From Nitratireductor sp. (lineage in GTDB: Bacteria; Pseudomonadota; Alphaproteobacteria; Rhizobiales; Rhizobiaceae), in assembly GCF_017794765.1 (NCBI RefSeq), contig NZ_CP051236.1, positions 99,172 through 156,050 on the forward strand: a DNA stretch of 56,879 nt, in the 5' to 3' direction. Position 1 is the first letter of the stretch. The number at the start of each line of letters is the position of its first letter. Made by a program: the position numbers and the translations under genes. The notes beneath the pieces are model-generated. The model made no database searches. It worked only from the letters and a program-made list of their open reading frames with translations, and was not told the origin of the DNA. Positions 27,524-37,756 of the stretch are shown in pieces.

Positions 27524-28894
27524 ATGCAAGCCATTTTTGCGCAGAATGCTCTCACACCAGACGGTTGGCAAAAAGATGTGCTTGTCGAGCTTAGTGATTC
27601 GGGCCGCATCAGCAACGTGACAGTCAAAGCGCAACCGGTCGATGGCAGAACGACCAGTGTTCCGCTCCTCCTTCCCGCCATGTGCAACCTGCATAGCCAT
27701 ACCTTCCAGCGCGCCATGGCTGGCCTTGCCGAGCGGCGGGGCCCGGCTGGCCGCGACAGCTTCTGGACCTGGCGGGAAATCATGTACCGCTTTCTGGACC
27801 TGCTATCGCCAGACGATGTGGAAGCCATTGCCGCTTTCGCCTTCATGGAAATGCAGGAAGCGGGCTTTGCCGCCGTTGCGGAGTTTCATTATGTCCACCA
27901 TCAGCCGGGCGGTGCGGCCTACAGTGACGTCGGAGAACTGTCAGCACGCATCGCGAGTGCCGCAGAGCAGACAGGGATCGGCCTCACACTGCTGCCAGTC
28001 CTGTATCGCTATGGCGGCGTTGACCAGCGACCACTTCAAGGTGGCCAACAGCGGTTTGGCAACGATCTCGACCGATACCAGAAGCTGCTTGCCCGCGCCG
28101 AAGAGTGCGTGGCCAATCTGTCAGCGGATGCGCATCTCGGCGTCGCGCCGCATTCACTCCGCGCGGTCGGCCTTGATGACCTTCGCGAGGCTCAGTCCAT
28201 GCGCCCGGATACACCGCTCCACATGCACATCGCCGAGCAACTGCCGGAGATCGACGAGGTGCGCGCGGCCTACGGACAACGTCCGGTGGAATGGCTGCTC
28301 GACAATTGCGGCGTCAACGAGCGCTGGTGCTTGATCCATTGCACCCACATGACCGACGAAGAAACCGCAAATCTGGCCGAAACCGGCGCTGTTGCCGGAC
28401 TATGTCCGGTGACCGAAGCCAATCTGGGAGACGGAATTTTCAACGGTCCGCAATACCGGCAGGCCGGTGGCGCACTCGGTATCGGTTCCGACTCCAACAT
28501 TCGCATCACCGTTGCCGAGGAGTTGCGCCAGTTCGAATACTCCCAGCGCCTGCGCGATACCGCCCGCGTGGTGCTGGCCGGGCACGGGCGATCCTGCGGT
28601 CGCACGCTTTATGATGCTGCGCTTGCAGGCGGATCACAGGCCCTCGGCCGTGCTTCCGGAGCGATCCAGCCGGGATACTGGGCCGACCTCGTCGCGATCA
28701 AGCAGTCCAGTTACGCGGGCGCAGCCCATGACGATGGTTTGCTGGACGGCTGGATCTTTACAGGTGACAATGGCGCTGTCAGCGACGTCTGGTCGGCAGG
28801 GCGCCATTGCGTACGCGAAGGGTCCCACATCGAACGCGAAACCATCGCTGCGCGCTATGCGCAGACGATACAAAATCTGATGGAGTTGCTGTGA
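27524..28894 (+). CDS. hutF: Formimidoylglutamate deiminase
   Basis: Fourth step of the five-step Hut route: deiminates N-formimidoyl-L-glutamate to N-formylglutamate and ammonia. The 456-residue amidohydrolase has the metal-binding NLHSHTFQRAMAGL near residue 50, FHYVHHQPGG, HMHIAEQLPEIDE, LIHCTHMTDEE and GIGSDSNIRI. Length and motifs agree with HutF rather than with guanine deaminase. It is divergent from hutI and overlaps the start of hutC by 4 bases. Confidence 0.96.
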   Translation: MQAIFAQNALTPDGWQKDVLVELSDSGRISNVTVKAQPVDGRTTSVPLLLPAMCNLHSHTFQRAMAGLAERRGPAGRDSFWTWREIMYRFLDLLSPDDVEAIAAFAFMEMQEAGFAAVAEFHYVHHQPGGAAYSDVGELSARIASAAEQTGIGLTLLPVLYRYGGVDQRPLQGGQQRFGNDLDRYQKLLARAEECVANLSADAHLGVAPHSLRAVGLDDLREAQSMRPDTPLHMHIAEQLPEIDEVRAAYGQRPVEWLLDNCGVNERWCLIHCTHMTDEETANLAETGAVAGLCPVTEANLGDGIFNGPQYRQAGGALGIGSDSNIRITVAEELRQFEYSQRLRDTARVVLAGHGRSCGRTLYDAALAGGSQALGRASGAIQPGYWADLVAIKQSSYAGAAHDDGLLDGWIFTGDNGAVSDVWSAGRHCVREGSHIERETIAARYAQTIQNLMELL

Positions 28895-29589
28895 CCGGCC
28901 GACGCGCTTCATTTCGCACCATACGCGACGAGCTTTCCCGGCGCATTGCCGAGAGAGTTTGGCTGCCGGGAACACTCATCCCTGGAGAGGAAGCGCTGGC
29001 CGAGGAATTTGGCGCCGCCCGTGCCACGGTCAATCGGGCCCTTCAGGAGCTGGCCCGCGCCGGAATCCTCGAGCGAAAGCGCCGCGCGGGCACCCGCGTC
29101 GCCCTCCATCCGGTGCGTGAAGCCCGCTTCGTCATTCCACGCATCCGCCAGGAGATCGAAGCGCGCGGTTCCGAATATCAGTACCGCCTTTTGAGCGTGG
29201 AAGAGGCCAATGCACCGGAAGTCATCTGTGCCCGGCTCAGCCTGCTGACGAAGTCCAACATGCTGCATGTTCGCTGCCTCCATCTGGCGGACCGCGTTCC
29301 CTACCAGTTTGAAGATCGCTGGATCAATCTGAACACCGTGCCCGATGCCCGCACGGCCGACTTCACGCTGATGGGGCCGAACGAATGGCTTGTCGGCCAC
29401 GCTCCGTTCTCGAATGCGGAATTTACGTTCATGGCGGGTGCTGCCAGTGCCGATGAGGCGTCCCTGTTGCAGATTAGGGAAGGCGACCCCGTATTCATCG
29501 GCGAGCGTATCACCTGGATGAAGGGTGAGCCGATCACGCTGGCCCACCTTGTCCATCCGTCCTCGCATCGCATGGTGACACATCTGTGA
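28891..29589 (+). CDS. hutC: Histidine utilization repressor, GntR/HutC family
   Basis: A 232-residue repressor. The GntR winged helix-turn-helix covers about residues 5-75 (ASFRTIRDELSRRIAERVW, then GEEALAEEFGAARATVNRALQEL). The C-terminal UTRA effector domain follows; in HutC proteins it binds urocanate. The start is the GTG at 28891, which overlaps the hutF stop as GTGA; this gives the normal HutC length. It most likely controls both arms of the divergent hut cluster, including itself. Confidence 0.95.
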   Translation: MTGRRASFRTIRDELSRRIAERVWLPGTLIPGEEALAEEFGAARATVNRALQELARAGILERKRRAGTRVALHPVREARFVIPRIRQEIEARGSEYQYRLLSVEEANAPEVICARLSLLTKSNMLHVRCLHLADRVPYQFEDRWINLNTVPDARTADFTLMGPNEWLVGHAPFSNAEFTFMAGAASADEASLLQIREGDPVFIGERITWMKGEPITLAHLVHPSSHRMVTHL

Positions 29590-29654
29590 GGCACCTCGAC
29601 AAGCGCCGGCAGAGGCGTTAGGGCAGGCCAGTCTCATCGTTCCGGGAAATCGCA

Positions 29655-30326
29655 ATGACTGCGCGCAACACGCTCATCGCCCCTTCCATTCTCGCTTCGG
29701 ATTTCTCTCGTCTCGGCGAAGAGGTCGAAACCGTCGCAAAGGCGGGCGCTGACTGGATACATCTTGACGTGATGGACGGGCATTTCGTCCCCAACATCAC
29801 CTTCGGCCCGCCGATCATCAAGGCAATTCGTGACTGCACCGACAAGGTGTTCGATTGCCACCTGATGATCACGCCAGCGGATCCGTTCCTCACCGCGTTT
29901 GCAGATGCGGGCTGCGACATCATCACTGTTCATGCCGAAGCCGGTCCGCATCTCCACCGGTCCCTCCAGACGATCCGGAATCTCGGCAAGAAGGCCGGCG
30001 TTTCGCTCAATCCTTCCACTCCGGAAAACGTCATCGAATATGTGCTCGACGAGCTCGACCTCGTGCTCCTGATGACCGTCAACCCAGGCTTCGGTGGACA
30101 GGCCTTCATCCCGTCCGTGGTCGAGAAGGTGCGCCGCATCAAGGCAATGATCGGCGAACGCCCCATCGACATCGAGATCGATGGCGGTGTCTCGCCTGCA
30201 AACGCCGGGGAGCTGACTGCCGCAGGCGCCAATGTGCTGGTCGCCGGATCCGCCGTCTTCAAGGGCAACAGCGAAGAGGCCTACGCGAAAAACATCGCCG
30301 CAATCCGCGAGGCGGCAGACCGCTGA
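29655..30326 (+). CDS. rpe: Ribulose-phosphate 3-epimerase
   Basis: Interconverts ribulose-5-phosphate and xylulose-5-phosphate in the pentose phosphate pathway. The 223-residue TIM barrel shows [16 protein letters not shown], the DCHLMI metal/His segment, [22 protein letters not shown] with the phosphate loop, and EIDGGVS with the second catalytic Asp. Standard length. It is followed by a strong terminator shared with convergent pal. Confidence 0.97.
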   Translation: MTARNTLIAPSILASDFSRLGEEVETVAKAGADWIHLDVMDGHFVPNITFGPPIIKAIRDCTDKVFDCHLMITPADPFLTAFADAGCDIITVHAEAGPHLHRSLQTIRNLGKKAGVSLNPSTPENVIEYVLDELDLVLLMTVNPGFGGQAFIPSVVEKVRRIKAMIGERPIDIEIDGGVSPANAGELTAAGANVLVAGSAVFKGNSEEAYAKNIAAIREAADR

Positions 30327-30343
30327 CCCTCGATTGCGCCAAT

Positions 30344-30383
30344 AAAAAAAGCCGCGCGGACAATGTCCGGCGCGGCTTTTTTT
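30344..30383. terminator. Bidirectional intrinsic terminator
   Basis: A GC-rich stem built from GCCGCGC/GCGCGGC arms has seven A residues on the left and seven T residues on the right. It serves both rpe on the plus strand and pal on the minus strand. Confidence 0.95.
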
Positions 30384-30401
30384 CGTTCCTGGTGCAGAAG
30401 C

Positions 30402-30905
30402 TTAGCTGCTGCCACCATTCAGCACCGTGACAGCACGGCGGTTCTGCGACCAGCAGGAGATGTCGTCGCAGGTCGCGACCGGACGCTCCTTGCCGTAGGA
30501 GATGGTGCGAATACGATTGGCGGCCACACCGCGGGCAACCAGGAAGTCCCGGGCAGAAGCTGCGCGGCGCGCACCGAGCGCAAGGTTGTACTCACGCGTG
30601 CCGCGTTCGTCCGCATGGCCTTCGACAGTGATCGAATAATTCGTATACTTGTTCAGCCACTGTGCCTGGCGCGTCAGCACCTGCTGCGCATCCGCACGGA
30701 TCACCGACGAGTCGAGGTCGAAGAAAATCCGGTCGCCCACGCTGACGGTGAATTCCTGCTGCGATCCGGGAGGACCGCCTGCACCGCCGAGACCGATATC
30801 GGCCGCGTTGTTGGGAACCTGCTTATTGGCACACCCGGCCAGGGCAAGGGCCGCTACCAGAGCGATGCCAACCGGGTTTTTGGCGATAGCTGCAATCGAC
30901 AGCAT
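30402..30905 (-). CDS. pal: Peptidoglycan-associated lipoprotein Pal
   Basis: Outer-membrane lipoprotein of the Tol-Pal system that holds the envelope together during division. The 167-residue protein has a signal peptide with lipobox LAGC (Cys25). The C-terminal OmpA domain contains the peptidoglycan-binding segment ITVEGHADERGTREYNLALGARRA. I chose the ATG at 30905, which has a GGAGAGG site; a GTG two codons earlier is possible. Last gene of the tolQRAB-pal block, 182 bases after tolB, so it may also have its own promoter. Confidence 0.97.
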   Translation of the reverse strand: MLSIAAIAKNPVGIALVAALALAGCANKQVPNNAADIGLGGAGGPPGSQQEFTVSVGDRIFFDLDSSVIRADAQQVLTRQAQWLNKYTNYSITVEGHADERGTREYNLALGARRAASARDFLVARGVAANRIRTISYGKERPVATCDDISCWSQNRRAVTVLNGGSS

Positions 30906-31052
30906 TGCCACCTCTCCTTCAGATTAGAGATATTTTGTTCAACGATCAGTAACCACGTTGCCGTTAAGGACCCCTCAAGAAACGCGGTTAACAAACCCCT
31001 ATCGATACAAATCAGAACCGTTATTTCGCGCAAACTAGCTTAAAATGCGGCG

Positions 31053-31067
31053 GAAACGCGGCGTTTC
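31053..31067 (-). other. Small hairpin in the tolB-pal gap
   Basis: A 6-bp perfect stem (31053-31058 with 31062-31067) with a 3-base loop lies just after the tolB stop. It is a weak terminator or processing site at best. Confidence 0.3.
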
Positions 31068-31087
31068 AGTCAGAGCTCGCGGCTATC

Positions 31088-32401
31088 CTACTCAAGAAGC
31101 GGCGACCATGCCGGGTCCGAACCGTAATTCGCGGTCGGGATTTTCTGCTCGTTGCGCCCCGTCAGGTCGATCGAATAGAGCTGCGGACCAGCCGAGCCCG
31201 CGGGCTGACGGAAGAACATGATCACGCGACCGTTGGGCGCCCAGGTCGGCCCTTCCTGAAGGAAGCCGGAGGACAGAATGCGTTCGCCGGAACCGTCCGT
31301 CCGCATCACACCGATCTGAAATTGACCGCCCGTCTGCTTGGTGAAGGCGATCAGATCGCCGCGCGGCGACCACACGGGCGTCGAGTAGGTTCCATCACCG
31401 AAGGAAATACGCTTGGCATCCCCACCGCTAGCGCTCATCACATAGATCTGCGCCCGTCCGCCACGATCGGACGTGAACACGATTTGCGAGCCGTCCGGCG
31501 AATAGGACGGCGACGTATCAATCGCGTTCGAGGTTGTCAGACGCGTTGTATTGCGGCTTCTCAGATCCATCGCGAAAATATTGGAATTGCCGTCGTCGCG
31601 CAGCAGGCTCATCACGATCTGCTGACCATTGGGCGAGAAACGCGGCGCAAAGGTCATGCCCGGGAAATTGCCGACGAGTTCGCGCTGACCGGTCTCAAGC
31701 TGCAGCAGATAGACCTGCGGCTGCCCGCCCTCATAGGACATGTAGGTGATTTCCTGACGCGTCGGCGAGAAACGCGGCGTCAGAACGATGGCGCGCCCGT
31801 CGGTCAGGAAGCGCTGGTTCGCCCCGTCCTGATCCATGATCGCAAGCCGTTTCACGCGGTTGTTGCGCGGGCCGGACTCGTCCACATACACGATGCGCGT
31901 GTCAAAATACCCGGTTTCGCCGGTCAGCCGCTGGTAGATCGCGTCTGCGATGATGTGCGCAACACGCCGCCATTTGTCCTTGCTGGTGAAGAACTGCTCA
32001 CCGACGAGCTGCTGGCCTGCATAAGTATCCCACAACCGGAACTCTGCCTTCAACCGCCCGTCCGGCGTCTCCGAAACCTTGCCGGTCACCAGCGCCTGCG
32101 CGTTGATCACCGTCCAGTCCTGAAAACGCGGCGCAGCATCCGGATTGGAGATTTTTTCGATAAAGGCGCCCTTCTCAATGGGCGCAAACAGGCCGGAACG
32201 CCGCAGGTCGGCTTCAACGACGCTGGCGATCTCCGCCCCTTTTCCATCCGCGGAGATAAACTCCGTGATGGCAATCGGCAGCGGTTCCACCACACCCTTG
32301 TTGATGTCGATCTCGACCACTGCCCTTGCCGGCAGCACCGCAATGCCAAGCCCTGCGACCAGCGTCGCGATCAGGAAGGTCGCTCTCATGATCATCTGCA
32401 T
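31088..32401 (-). CDS. tolB: Tol-Pal system protein TolB
   Basis: Periplasmic beta-propeller that binds Pal and is displaced by TolA. The 437-residue precursor starts with a signal peptide ending near ARA. The N-terminal TolB domain (about 30-150) is followed by repeated propeller blades with the motifs [44 protein letters not shown] and [12 protein letters not shown]. In-frame ATGs at 32395 and 32389 also give good signal peptides, so the exact start is open. It follows tolA by 64 bases. Confidence 0.97.
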   Translation of the reverse strand: MQMIMRATFLIATLVAGLGIAVLPARAVVEIDINKGVVEPLPIAITEFISADGKGAEIASVVEADLRRSGLFAPIEKGAFIEKISNPDAAPRFQDWTVINAQALVTGKVSETPDGRLKAEFRLWDTYAGQQLVGEQFFTSKDKWRRVAHIIADAIYQRLTGETGYFDTRIVYVDESGPRNNRVKRLAIMDQDGANQRFLTDGRAIVLTPRFSPTRQEITYMSYEGGQPQVYLLQLETGQRELVGNFPGMTFAPRFSPNGQQIVMSLLRDDGNSNIFAMDLRSRNTTRLTTSNAIDTSPSYSPDGSQIVFTSDRGGRAQIYVMSASGGDAKRISFGDGTYSTPVWSPRGDLIAFTKQTGGQFQIGVMRTDGSGERILSSGFLQEGPTWAPNGRVIMFFRQPAGSAGPQLYSIDLTGRNEQKIPTANYGSDPAWSPLLE

Positions 32402-32465
32402 TTGCTCCTGCCTCTCCCGCTTTGGTTAGGCTCAAGCCCCCATCGCCTTGCGAATGGTGCTCAGG

Positions 32466-33530
32466 TTAAAACATGTCGCTTGGATCGAAGTGGACGATGA
32501 CTTCGGACCAGGTATCGTATTTTGCCGCCGGCAGATTGTAAGGCGCACACTGCAAAACGGCACGCCTCGCGGACTCCGCCGCGGCGCGTTCCACCATGGT
32601 CCCGTTACCGCCAGCAATAATGCGCGGACTGCCCTCGATGTTCCCGCTCGGATCAAGTTTCATCTGGACGGAAACTTTGAGGTTTTCCGCATCCAGCGCA
32701 CCTGCGGGCACATTCCAGCAGCGCTGGATCTGGCCACGCAGCGCATCCATTTCGCTCTGTGAAAGCTTCTCGCCCGGTGTGCTACGGCTGCCGCCGAGAG
32801 ACGCCTGTTCCTGCGAGCGCTTTGCACCGCCACCAGACGCCTTGTCCTTGTTCAGGAGCGCGGCCACCTCATCGAAAAGCTCGTCGGAATTCTGCGATTT
32901 CGGCTTCGAAGCGGTTTTCTGCGCCGGCTTGTCCGCGTCCTTCCGCTCAGGCGCCTTGGCCGTGCTCGCCTTGGGTGGCTGGGGACGCGACTGCGGCACA
33001 GGCGCGCTGTTGGGCAGCGCAACGCTCTCGGTCGCTTCGGGTGCTTCCGCCACCACTGCCTCTTCAGGCGCCGGGTCCGGCTTCACCTCCTGCTTGGGCT
33101 GTGGCTCTGGCCGCACTTCCGTCGCAGGCACCGGCGTTGGCTCGGCTGCCGCCTGCTGTTTCTCGGGCTCGGGCTTGGGTTCGGGTTTGGGCGTGGGTTT
33201 GGGAGCAGGCGGCGGTTCCGCCGTCTTCTCCACCTCACGGTTGCGCGGCTCGGGTGTGGGCGGCGTTTTAAGGTCGACATCATTGTCGCCTGTGTTCTGC
33301 GCGTTCTCCACCGGATCCGGACGCTTGGTCGGTGTCGGTGCCGGCTTCTCGGAAAGCTCCGCCTTCTTGTCACCCTCCTGCACCTGCGTCATCGATTCAA
33401 TCGGAATGATGTCGACAGGCAGCGCTTCGACATCCGCCACCTCGAAGGCGCGCGGCGCCGACAGCGAGAACAGGCCGAAGCCCAGCAACGCAGCATGCAT
33501 GGTCACCGATGTAACGAGACCCGCCTTCAT
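32466..33530 (-). CDS. tolA: Tol-Pal system protein TolA
   Basis: Inner-membrane protein that spans the periplasm and couples the TolQR motor to TolB-Pal. The 354-residue protein has one N-terminal membrane helix (about 6-27), a long Pro/Glu/Lys/Ala-rich linker (about 50-225), and a C-terminal TolA/TonB-type domain (about 255-354, with LRGQIQRCWNVPAGA). Low-complexity repeats of KPEP type are normal for TolA linkers. It starts 4 bases after the tolR stop. Confidence 0.94.
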   Translation of the reverse strand: MKAGLVTSVTMHAALLGFGLFSLSAPRAFEVADVEALPVDIIPIESMTQVQEGDKKAELSEKPAPTPTKRPDPVENAQNTGDNDVDLKTPPTPEPRNREVEKTAEPPPAPKPTPKPEPKPEPEKQQAAAEPTPVPATEVRPEPQPKQEVKPDPAPEEAVVAEAPEATESVALPNSAPVPQSRPQPPKASTAKAPERKDADKPAQKTASKPKSQNSDELFDEVAALLNKDKASGGGAKRSQEQASLGGSRSTPGEKLSQSEMDALRGQIQRCWNVPAGALDAENLKVSVQMKLDPSGNIEGSPRIIAGGNGTMVERAAAESARRAVLQCAPYNLPAAKYDTWSEVIVHFDPSDMF

Positions 33531-33534
33531 TCGG

Positions 33535-33990
33535 TCAATTGCCTTCTTCCTGCAGAGTGACCAGGCCGAGATTGCGATATCCAGCCGCCGAAATGCGTGC
33601 CATCACCCGCATCACAGTGCCGTAATCGGCCGCGCGGTCACCGCGCACATAGATTCGCTCGTCATAGCCCGAGCGCGCTATCGCCTGCAGCTTCGGCACC
33701 ACTTCTTCAATCGGCACCTCGGTTTCCTGGAGGTAGATCTGGCCCTCATTGTTGACCGAAACCGTGATCGGCTGCGTCTCGGAGTTCAGTGCCTTGGCCT
33801 GCGTTTCGGGAAGATCGATCGGCACGCCGACCGTCAAAAGCGGCGCCGCCACCATGAAGATGATGAGCAGCACCAGCATCACGTCCACGAAAGGCGTCAC
33901 GTTGATCTCCGAGATCAGCCCCGTGCGAGAGCCACGGCGGCCACGCCGCCGTCCGCTTCTTCCGCCCGCCGAACCGACTGACATACCCAT
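33535..33990 (-). CDS. tolR: Tol-Pal system protein TolR
   Basis: ExbD/TolR subunit of the proton-driven motor. The 151-residue protein has an Arg-rich N-terminal cytoplasmic tail, one membrane helix with the essential Asp36 in INVTPFVDVMLVLLIIF, and a periplasmic domain. It lies between tolQ (9 bases upstream) and tolA (4 bases downstream). Confidence 0.96.
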   Translation of the reverse strand: MGMSVGSAGGRSGRRRGRRGSRTGLISEINVTPFVDVMLVLLIIFMVAAPLLTVGVPIDLPETQAKALNSETQPITVSVNNEGQIYLQETEVPIEEVVPKLQAIARSGYDERIYVRGDRAADYGTVMRVMARISAAGYRNLGLVTLQEEGN

Positions 33991-33999
33991 TGCGTTCTC

Positions 34000-34713
34000 C
34001 TAAGCCGCCTTGGCGGCGACCTTCTCGTCGATCTGGCGCGACAGAATGGTCGAAAATTCGTCCGCAAAGCCTTCCATCCGACCAGCGAGCTTGCTCGCGT
34101 CCGATGACAGCTTGTTGTAGGCGATAACCGCGGGAATGGCGGCCAGAAGGCCGATGGCCGTGGCCAGAAGCGCCTCTGCGATACCAGGCGCCACAACGGC
34201 AAGATTGGTGGACTTGGAACCGGCGATCGCCTGGAACGAGGTCATAATGCCAACCACCGTGCCGAACAGGCCAATGAACGGGGCAGCCGAGCCGATGGAG
34301 GCAAGAAAGCCGAGCCGGCTCTCAAGCCGCTCCATTTCGCGCGTCAAAGCCAGATCCATTGCCCTGTCGATACGTGTCTGCAAACCAATGGGCGAGCGCG
34401 CACCTTTCTCAAAACTCTTTTTCCATTCCCGCATGGCGGCGACAAAGATCGAGCCCATACCGGTGGTCTTGCGCTCGGAAAGCGCACGATAGAGTTCCTC
34501 GAGCGACTGGCCCGACCAGAAGGTCTTCTCGAAACGATTGAGGGCCGTGCGCATACGAGCGTAGGCGATCAGCTTGTCAACGATGATCGCCCAGGTCCAG
34601 ACCGATGCGACAAGCAGACCGATCATGACCAGCTTGACCACCCAGCCTGCCTGCCAGAACAGAGCCCAGATCGACAACTCCCCACCCGGTGCGGCGAGCG
34701 TAACACTTTCCAT
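34000..34713 (-). CDS. tolQ: Tol-Pal system protein TolQ
   Basis: ExbB/TolQ proton-channel subunit. The 237-residue protein has three membrane helices: one near residue 20-40, and a pair at about 138-160 and 170-195. The conserved motor motif SIGSAAPFIGLFGTVVGIM and the AEALLATAIGLLAAIPAVIAYN helix are clear. First gene of tolQRAB-pal. It is preceded by a 316-base gap with an AAGAGGA ribosome site, a CtrA-like site and its presumed promoter. Confidence 0.97.
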   Translation of the reverse strand: MESVTLAAPGGELSIWALFWQAGWVVKLVMIGLLVASVWTWAIIVDKLIAYARMRTALNRFEKTFWSGQSLEELYRALSERKTTGMGSIFVAAMREWKKSFEKGARSPIGLQTRIDRAMDLALTREMERLESRLGFLASIGSAAPFIGLFGTVVGIMTSFQAIAGSKSTNLAVVAPGIAEALLATAIGLLAAIPAVIAYNKLSSDASKLAGRMEGFADEFSTILSRQIDEKVAAKAA

Positions 34714-35029
34714 GGATCAACATCCTCTTAAGATCAGGGCGGCGTACATCTCGGTCTCGGCCGCGCCCCTGCTTGCGTGCCGTTGCCTGCGTCCGATCCG
34801 AGGCGTCCCCGCAAGATGCTTCAACGCCCCTTTATCCGGTAAATTTTGGTGAAAGGAAGGCGCACGGATTCGCTACGGATTTCATGGTTTTCTTCATGAA
34901 CCGTTATGGTTAATTAAGCGTTAGAAAATACGGCTGCGATCAGGTATTCGGTGCATGCAACAGTGGCAGTTGAAATAAAAGCCTTGCCGATATGCTCCAC
35001 CACTGCGACCCAATATCACAAAATTTGTC
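34714..35029 (-). promoter_or_regulatory. tolQ promoter region with a CtrA-like site
   Basis: No gene in this 316-base gap. On the minus strand 34924-34908 reads CTAA-N7-TTAACC, one base from the CtrA consensus TTAA-N7-TTAAC. A dyad TTCATG-N8-CATGAA lies at 34881-34900. Both lie about 170-210 bases before tolQ. The tolQRAB-pal promoter is expected here. Confidence 0.5.
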
Positions 35030-35497
35030 TCACGTGCCCTTTGGTTTGAAGGCTGCGATCCACTCTTTCGGAAACCGGCGCGGCCGCCCGGACGCGCCGA
35101 TGATCGCCGCCTCGACCTTCGCCTCCACCAGTACCTCCTCGCCACGCAGGAGCCGTTGCGCCATCTGAATGCGCGCCCCGGATATCGTCTCGGTGCATGT
35201 CTCCACAGTCACGATATCGTCCACACGGGCAGGCTGTCGAAACTCGATCTCCATTCGCCGCACCACCCAGGAAAGCACCTCGCCATGCTTGCCATCGGCC
35301 AATTCAGTGTGATGCACACCGGCAAGCCGCAGAAAATCCGAGCGTCCCCGTTCCAGGAATTCCAGATAACGGGCATGGTAGACCACACCGGTGAAATCCG
35401 TGTCGGCAAAATAGACCCGCGCCACGAGCCTATGCCCGAAATCGGTCAGTTCGCCTGAAAGCCCGACGCTCAAATTCCCGTCCGCAGCTTCGTTCAT
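35030..35497 (-). CDS. ybgC: Tol-Pal associated acyl-CoA thioesterase YbgC
   Basis: A 155-residue hot-dog-fold thioesterase. The catalytic signature [27 protein letters not shown] has the active-site Asp in DFTGVVYH. It is found with tol-pal genes in most proteobacteria. I chose the ATG at 35497, which overlaps the ruvB stop as ATGA; the open frame runs to 35575 but that part lies within ruvB. Confidence 0.95.
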   Translation of the reverse strand: MNEAADGNLSVGLSGELTDFGHRLVARVYFADTDFTGVVYHARYLEFLERGRSDFLRLAGVHHTELADGKHGEVLSWVVRRMEIEFRQPARVDDIVTVETCTETISGARIQMAQRLLRGEEVLVEAKVEAAIIGASGRPRRFPKEWIAAFKPKGT

Positions 35498-36540
35498 TCC
35501 CCGTTGCCCTCCTGAAACAGGCTGATCTGGGCTTCCGCGAGTTCTTTCGGTGGCTGCAGCCCCATGTGACGCCATGCCCTGGCGGCCAGCACACGCCCGC
35601 GTGGTGTACGCTGAATGAAACCCTGCTGGATCAGATAGGGTTCGATGATATCTTCGATTGCGTCGCGCGGTTCCGACAGTGCCGCCGCGATCGTTTCGAT
35701 GCCCACTGGCCCGCCACCGAAATTTTCAACGATCATGGTAAGGTAGCGTCGATCGAGCTGATCGAGACCGAGGGCATCGACTTCAAGCCGCGACAGCGCC
35801 TCGTCGGCCACCTTCCGCGTCACCTCGCTCGCGCCCGCCACGGTCGCGAAATCGCGCACCCGGCGCAACAGACGTCCGGCAATACGCGGTGTGCCCCGCG
35901 CCCTTCGTGCGATTTCCTCGGCTCCGTCTGCCGCCAGCGGCAGGCCAAGAATGCGCGAGCCGCGTGTCACGATCGATTGCAATTCGTCGACGGTGTAGAA
36001 ATCGAGCCGCACGGGAATGCCGAAACGGTCGCGCAGCGGCGTCGTCAAAAGGCCAAGCCGCGTCGTCGCCGCCACCAGCGTGAACTTGGCAAGGTCGATC
36101 TTCACCGAGCGCGCTGCCGGCCCCTCACCAATGATCAGGTCGAGCTGAAAATCCTCCATCGCCGGGTAGAGGATTTCCTCCACCGCGGGATTCAGCCGGT
36201 GAATTTCATCAATAAAGAGCACGTCGCGCTCTTCGAGATTGGTTAAAAGCGCCGCCAGATCACCCGCCTTTGCGATCACAGGGCCGGAGGTGGAGCGGAA
36301 ATTCACGCCCAGTTCGCGCGCCATGATCTGCGCCAGCGTGGTCTTGCCAAGGCCGGGCGGCCCGACGAACAGCACGTGATCCAGCGCCTCGCCGCGTCCG
36401 CGCGCCGCCTCGATGAACACTTTCAGATTGGCGCGCGCTGCTTTCTGTCCGACGAAATCATCCAGCGACTGCGGACGCATCGTCGAGTCCAGGTCTTCAC
36501 CGCGCTTGTCGGCTGCAATCAGCCTCTCGCCATCCGTCAT
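35494..36540 (-). CDS. ruvB: Holliday junction branch migration helicase RuvB
   Basis: AAA+ motor that drives Holliday junction migration with RuvA. The 348-residue protein has Walker [13 protein letters not shown] near residue 64, Walker [10 protein letters not shown], sensor [17 protein letters not shown], an arginine finger region and a C-terminal winged helix with [14 protein letters not shown]. It is translationally coupled to ybgC and follows ruvA by 55 bases. Confidence 0.98.
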   Translation of the reverse strand: MTDGERLIAADKRGEDLDSTMRPQSLDDFVGQKAARANLKVFIEAARGRGEALDHVLFVGPPGLGKTTLAQIMARELGVNFRSTSGPVIAKAGDLAALLTNLEERDVLFIDEIHRLNPAVEEILYPAMEDFQLDLIIGEGPAARSVKIDLAKFTLVAATTRLGLLTTPLRDRFGIPVRLDFYTVDELQSIVTRGSRILGLPLAADGAEEIARRARGTPRIAGRLLRRVRDFATVAGASEVTRKVADEALSRLEVDALGLDQLDRRYLTMIVENFGGGPVGIETIAAALSEPRDAIEDIIEPYLIQQGFIQRTPRGRVLAARAWRHMGLQPPKELAEAQISLFQEGNGE

Positions 36541-36595
36541 TCGCAGGTTTCCATCTCACAACCACCAGAGGCACAAAGGGCAAACACTGCCCTGA

Positions 36596-37216
36596 CTAAC
36601 GCGCCAGTTCCTTCAGGCCAAGCCTGATCAGCGTGCCGGCATCCGCGCCCTCGCCAGCCGTCTTCATCGCGGCGGCAACCGCATTCGCCGCGACATCACG
36701 CGAATAGCCGAGATTGGAGAGGGCCGAAACGGCATCGGCGACCGGCGCAGGTGCTGCGCCCTCACCCAGTTCCTGCTTCAGGCCGATCGTGCCTGTCGCT
36801 TCGCCGGCATAGGCTGGCGCCTTGCTCTTCAGTTCGGTCACGATCCGCTCCGCGACCTTCTTGCCCACGCCCGGCGCGCGCGCCACGGTCGCCGCGTCCT
36901 TGAGCGCAATCGCATTGGCCAGTTCCGAAGCCGAAAGTGTCGAAAGCACCGAAAGCGCCACCTTGGCCCCCACGCCCTGCACATTGTTCTGCAAAAGGCG
37001 GAACCATTCGCGCTCCAGCGCGGTGCGGAAGCCGTAGAGCCGGATCATGTCCTCGCGCACATAGGTCTCGATGAACAGCGTCACAGCGGTCCCCTCGCCG
37101 TCGAGCGCCGCCAGCGTGCGCGCCGGACAATAGGCGACATAGCCGACGCCCCCCACATCGATGATGCAATGGTCTTCGGCAATCTCGTCGATGATGCCCT
37201 TCAGTTTACCGATCAT
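36596..37216 (-). CDS. ruvA: Holliday junction branch migration protein RuvA
   Basis: Tetrameric DNA-binding partner of RuvB. The 206-residue protein has the N-terminal OB-fold ([12 protein letters not shown] to about 65), two helix-hairpin-helix motifs ([33 protein letters not shown]) and the C-terminal three-helix domain that contacts RuvB. I chose the ATG at 37216, which overlaps the ruvC stop by 4 bases. Confidence 0.97.
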   Translation of the reverse strand: MIGKLKGIIDEIAEDHCIIDVGGVGYVAYCPARTLAALDGEGTAVTLFIETYVREDMIRLYGFRTALEREWFRLLQNNVQGVGAKVALSVLSTLSASELANAIALKDAATVARAPGVGKKVAERIVTELKSKAPAYAGEATGTIGLKQELGEGAAPAPVADAVSALSNLGYSRDVAANAVAAAMKTAGEGADAGTLIRLGLKELAR

Positions 37217-37728
37217 TTGAGTGCTTCCATGGCCAGTCGGGAGGTGGCGGATTGCCTGTGATGAGCATGACAAATGGCGATGGCAATCGCATCCGCCGCA
37301 TCGTCCGTATCGAATCGCGCCTTCGGCATGAGCACCTTCACCATCATGTGGATCTGCTTCTTGTCTCCGTGGCCGACCCCGATCACGGTCTTCTTCACCG
37401 CATTGGGCGCATATTCGGCGACCGGCAGCCCGGCTCGCGCCGGCACAAGCATGGCGATGCCCCGGGCCTGGCCGAGCTTCAGCGTTGCCGAGGCATCCTT
37501 GTTCACGAAGGTCGCTTCCACCGCCGCTTCGTCCGGCCGGTGGTCATGGAGAATGGCGTCCAGCCCGTCATGCAACTGGCAAAGTCTTGACGCGAGATCG
37601 GCCTTTCCATCGGATGTCACGGTTCCGGCCCCTACGAAGCGCAGGGAGTTGCCCTGCGCATCGATGATGGCCCAACCGGTGCGCCGGAGTCCGGGGTCGA
37701 TGCCGAGAATGCGAATCGGTGTGTTCAT
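37213..37728 (-). CDS. ruvC: Crossover junction endodeoxyribonuclease RuvC
   Basis: Resolves Holliday junctions. The 171-residue protein has the RNase H-like fold with catalytic acids in [15 protein letters not shown] (first Asp), [13 protein letters not shown] (Glu) and [13 protein letters not shown] (last two Asp). Its normal length supports the ATG at 37728. The frame is open to 37929, but this lies across the divergent TSUP gene. Confidence 0.97.
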   Translation of the reverse strand: MNTPIRILGIDPGLRRTGWAIIDAQGNSLRFVGAGTVTSDGKADLASRLCQLHDGLDAILHDHRPDEAAVEATFVNKDASATLKLGQARGIAMLVPARAGLPVAEYAPNAVKKTVIGVGHGDKKQIHMMVKVLMPKARFDTDDAADAIAIAICHAHHRQSATSRLAMEALK

Positions 37729-37756
37729 GGCACTAACATAGACGCGGGCAGGCCCA

